A DNA stretch of 16,154 bases, taken from contig PUOG01000231.1 in assembly GCA_003552745.1 (NCBI GenBank), forward strand, positions 1 through 16,154, given 5' to 3'. The DNA is from Spirochaetaceae bacterium. GTDB lineage: Bacteria; Spirochaetota; Spirochaetia; DSM-27196; SKKC01. A program made the position numbers and the translations under genes. This document shows positions 14,521-16,154 of this stretch, one piece after another. The notes beneath the pieces are model-generated. The model did not search any database, was not told the DNA's origin, and was given only the letters and a program-made list of their open reading frames with translations. Position 1 is the first letter of the stretch; every line of letters begins with the position of its first letter.

Positions 14521-16154
14521 CTACTCGCGCCCCACCTCCTGTTCGCTTTCGAGGCAGCGGTGGAGAACGTACAGGGCAGCGAGGCAGGCGAACCGTTTGA
14601 GCTGCGGTGGCGGCTCGCACACGATGACCGAGTGCGCGAGTGCCGCCGCCCAGCCGGTGGCGTATTCACCGTCAATCGCATCTGCGATCCATGTCCACAT
14701 CGCCTCGAAGTTCTCCACCCGGGCCCAGCGAAGAAGCTGGCCTTTCTGAGCCTGAATGATTGCGAACTCAGCGGCATCCTCCACGAGGTCCTCGAATCCG
14801 CGTGCCGGTGTATCCGCCTCCGCGCGGAGATACGTCTCGATCCGCGGGTCGAGACCGATCTGGTCGAGTGCAACCGAGACCTTCGTGATCGCGAAGCGCT
14901 CGCTGCCTCGCGCGAATGCGCGCTCGAACAGGTGCTCGAGTTGCGGTCCGGTCGGATCGATGATCGCCTCGGCAACCGAAAGGTCGAGCTCCGCACGAGC
15001 GTTCAAATTGTCGCCGGCGAGCATACTCTGGAGCATCGGCAAGATGTCGGTACGTCCGATGCGGGCGAGGCTTTTCATAGCAACCGCCACCTCTTCGATG
15101 CCGGTCTCATTGCAGGCGATTTCGCGCAAGGCGCGCTCGGCTTCCGGATTGTCGTAGGCGCCGAGACAGAAGATCGCCTCCCGGCGCGTGTAGCTTGCGC
15201 AGTCGCGCGCCTCATCGATTATGTCGCCGAGCAACTCCGGACGCGGGGTGCGAAAGAGCGTACGAAGTACGCGCTCTTTTTCTGAGGCCGAAGGGCCCTT
15301 CAACCGCCGGCGCAGGCGGTAGGTCGCCACCGGCGTGGCGCTTCGCTCGAGTGAAAGCAATAGCGTCTCGCGACGTGCCGGATCGGCGGTGAACTCCAGC
15401 TGATTCGCATCGAGGAACGCGCGGAGGTTTCTCATCGACAGCATGATTCTGGCGGTCTCGCGCAACGACATACTCCGGTCGTCCGGAAGCCGGATGCTCA
15501 GTACCGCAACGGCCGCGGAAAGCGCGGCGGTGAAGAGGAAGGTGAAACTGTACTCGTGAACCACCATGCCCGGCGCCATCTCGGCCAGATCGCCGAGCGC
15601 ACCACCGAGAAGCCCGACGGTGAGTGCGACGATGCCGAGCATCACGTTCGCCGACGATGTATACGGCACACGGTTGCGCTCCGGAATGGACTTGATCATG
15701 ACCGATCCCTTCAGCGTCAGTAGCGTGCGCAAGAAGAAAAAGGCGACGAAGCCGAGACCGAAATAAGCCGGCAGCGGAAGCGTTGCCGGAATGAACACCC
15801 ACACCAGGGCGACGGTCGCGAGGCCGAGATTCGTTATTGCGAGCAGCGGTTTGTCGCCGATGCTGTCGGCAAACGGCTTCAGGGCGCTGTTGGCGATAAT
15901 CGCGGCGATCGCCTCCACCATTACAAATAGCACTGCGATATTGTTCGGCACGCCGAGTACTCGGCGTAGGAACACAACCTGAAAACTGAACAGAACGGTG
16001 AGGCCCCCTCCCAGCCAATGAACGAGGAGCGGGACCGAATGCTCGCGTCGTTTCATGCTCCACGCGAACGTCTGCCAGACATTACGGTCGGGCGTATGTT
16101 CGACGACCGTCCGGGCGGGAATCTTCAGCAGATACCACGATGCGATGGTGTTCA
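14521..16154 (-). CDS. MFS-like transporter half fused to C-terminal HEAT repeats (runs off right edge)
   Basis: Membrane protein of the MFS type with a soluble C-terminal extension. The first ATG in view is at 16056, but the frame stays open for 32 more codons to the window edge (…WYLLKIPARTVVEH, …VWQTFAWS) and reads like the central loop of a transporter, so the gene very likely starts outside the window with the first six membrane segments. From residue 1 of the visible ATG, six hydrophobic segments follow (about 9-29, 38-58, 71-90, 96-116, 137-158, 170-190), the expected second half of an MFS fold. Residues about 195-500 are helical and soluble with HEAT-like repeats (ASYTRREAIFCLGAYDNPEAERALREI, VAVAMKSLARIG). 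Substrate unknown; fused transporter-HEAT proteins also occur among nucleotide exchangers, which I cannot exclude. It lies 82 bp upstream of, and co-directional with, HEAT-redoxin. Confidence 0.75.
   Translation of the reverse strand, partial: NTIASWYLLKIPARTVVEHTPDRNVWQTFAWSMKRREHSVPLLVHWLGGGLTVLFSFQVVFLRRVLGVPNNIAVLFVMVEAIAAIIANSALKPFADSIGDKPLLAITNLGLATVALVWVFIPATLPLPAYFGLGFVAFFFLRTLLTLKGSVMIKSIPERNRVPYTSSANVMLGIVALTVGLLGGALGDLAEMAPGMVVHEYSFTFLFTAALSAAVAVLSIRLPDDRSMSLRETARIMLSMRNLRAFLDANQLEFTADPARRETLLLSLERSATPVATYRLRRRLKGPSASEKERVLRTLFRTPRPELLGDIIDEARDCASYTRREAIFCLGAYDNPEAERALREIACNETGIEEVAVAMKSLARIGRTDILPMLQSMLAGDNLNARAELDLSVAEAIIDPTGPQLEHLFERAFARGSERFAITKVSVALDQIGLDPRIETYLRAEADTPARGFEDLVEDAAEFAIIQAQKGQLLRWARVENFEAMWTWIADAIDGEYATGWAAALAHSVIVCEPPPQLKRFACLAALYVLHRCLESEQEVGRE

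Noticed and set aside
1..16154. tRNA, rRNA, CRISPR arrays, insertion sequences and integrase genes
   Set aside because: No cloverleaf with a matching T-loop, no regularly spaced repeats, and no transposase or recombinase motifs were seen on either strand; weak or degenerate ones could be missed by eye.

Overview
GC-rich bacterial chromosomal DNA with dense, protein-coding, metabolic and signalling content. I see no tRNA, rRNA, CRISPR array, transposase or phage gene. The taxon is not certain. The chemoreceptor hairpin (SMNAAIEAAHAGE) and the mix of HD-GYP, DUF3047 and HEAT-repeat proteins would suit a high-GC free-living spirochaete, but this is a low-confidence inference.

Layout, left to right. 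(1) 1-2782 is a TCA-cycle island: two tandem minus-strand genes of the lactate/malate dehydrogenase family (mdh, cut by the left edge, and a divergent paralogue), divergent from a plus-strand class II fumarase (fumC). (2) 2815-3090 is a small minus-strand hypothetical gene. (3) 3282-4356 is a decayed plus-strand serine hydrolase of the beta-lactamase fold, broken by a deletion with a frameshift and by a second frameshift. (4) 7079-4319 is a minus-strand two-gene operon: a glucose-1-dehydrogenase-like SDR, then a GH15 glucoamylase/trehalase-type hydrolase, consistent with alpha-glucan to glucose to gluconate. (5) 7247-10434 is a divergent plus-strand operon: a DUF427-adenosine deaminase fusion translationally coupled (ATGA) to a membrane HD-GYP protein. 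(6) 10580-13311 is a plus-strand pair, also coupled by ATGA: an exported DUF3047 protein and a six-TM methyl-accepting chemotaxis receptor. (7) 14438-13341 is a minus-strand HEAT-repeat/redoxin fusion, preceded by a minus-strand MFS-HEAT fusion (14521 to beyond the right edge) whose first half lies outside the window.

The strongest unexplained signal is a short palindrome, TTGTANNTACAA. It occurs exactly four times (3271, 7141, 10549, 14431), always outside coding sequence or right at a start codon, and always at the head of a transcription unit: the serine hydrolase remnant, the divergent SDR-GH15 / ADA-HD-GYP pair, DUF3047-MCP, and HEAT-redoxin. At three sites it overlaps or abuts a recognisable -35/-10 promoter. 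It therefore looks like the operator of a local regulon covering sections 3 to 7, except the MFS gene, whose own promoter is out of view. No regulator gene is in the window. The half-site TTGTA/TACAA resembles operators of the GntR/HutC family, which is a hint only.

Other points of interest: three domain fusions (DUF427-ADA, HEAT-redoxin, MFS-HEAT), an Asn-to-Glu change in the active site of the second MDH-family enzyme, a hairpin that could hide that gene's ribosome binding site, and a possible leaderless start for the HEAT-redoxin gene.
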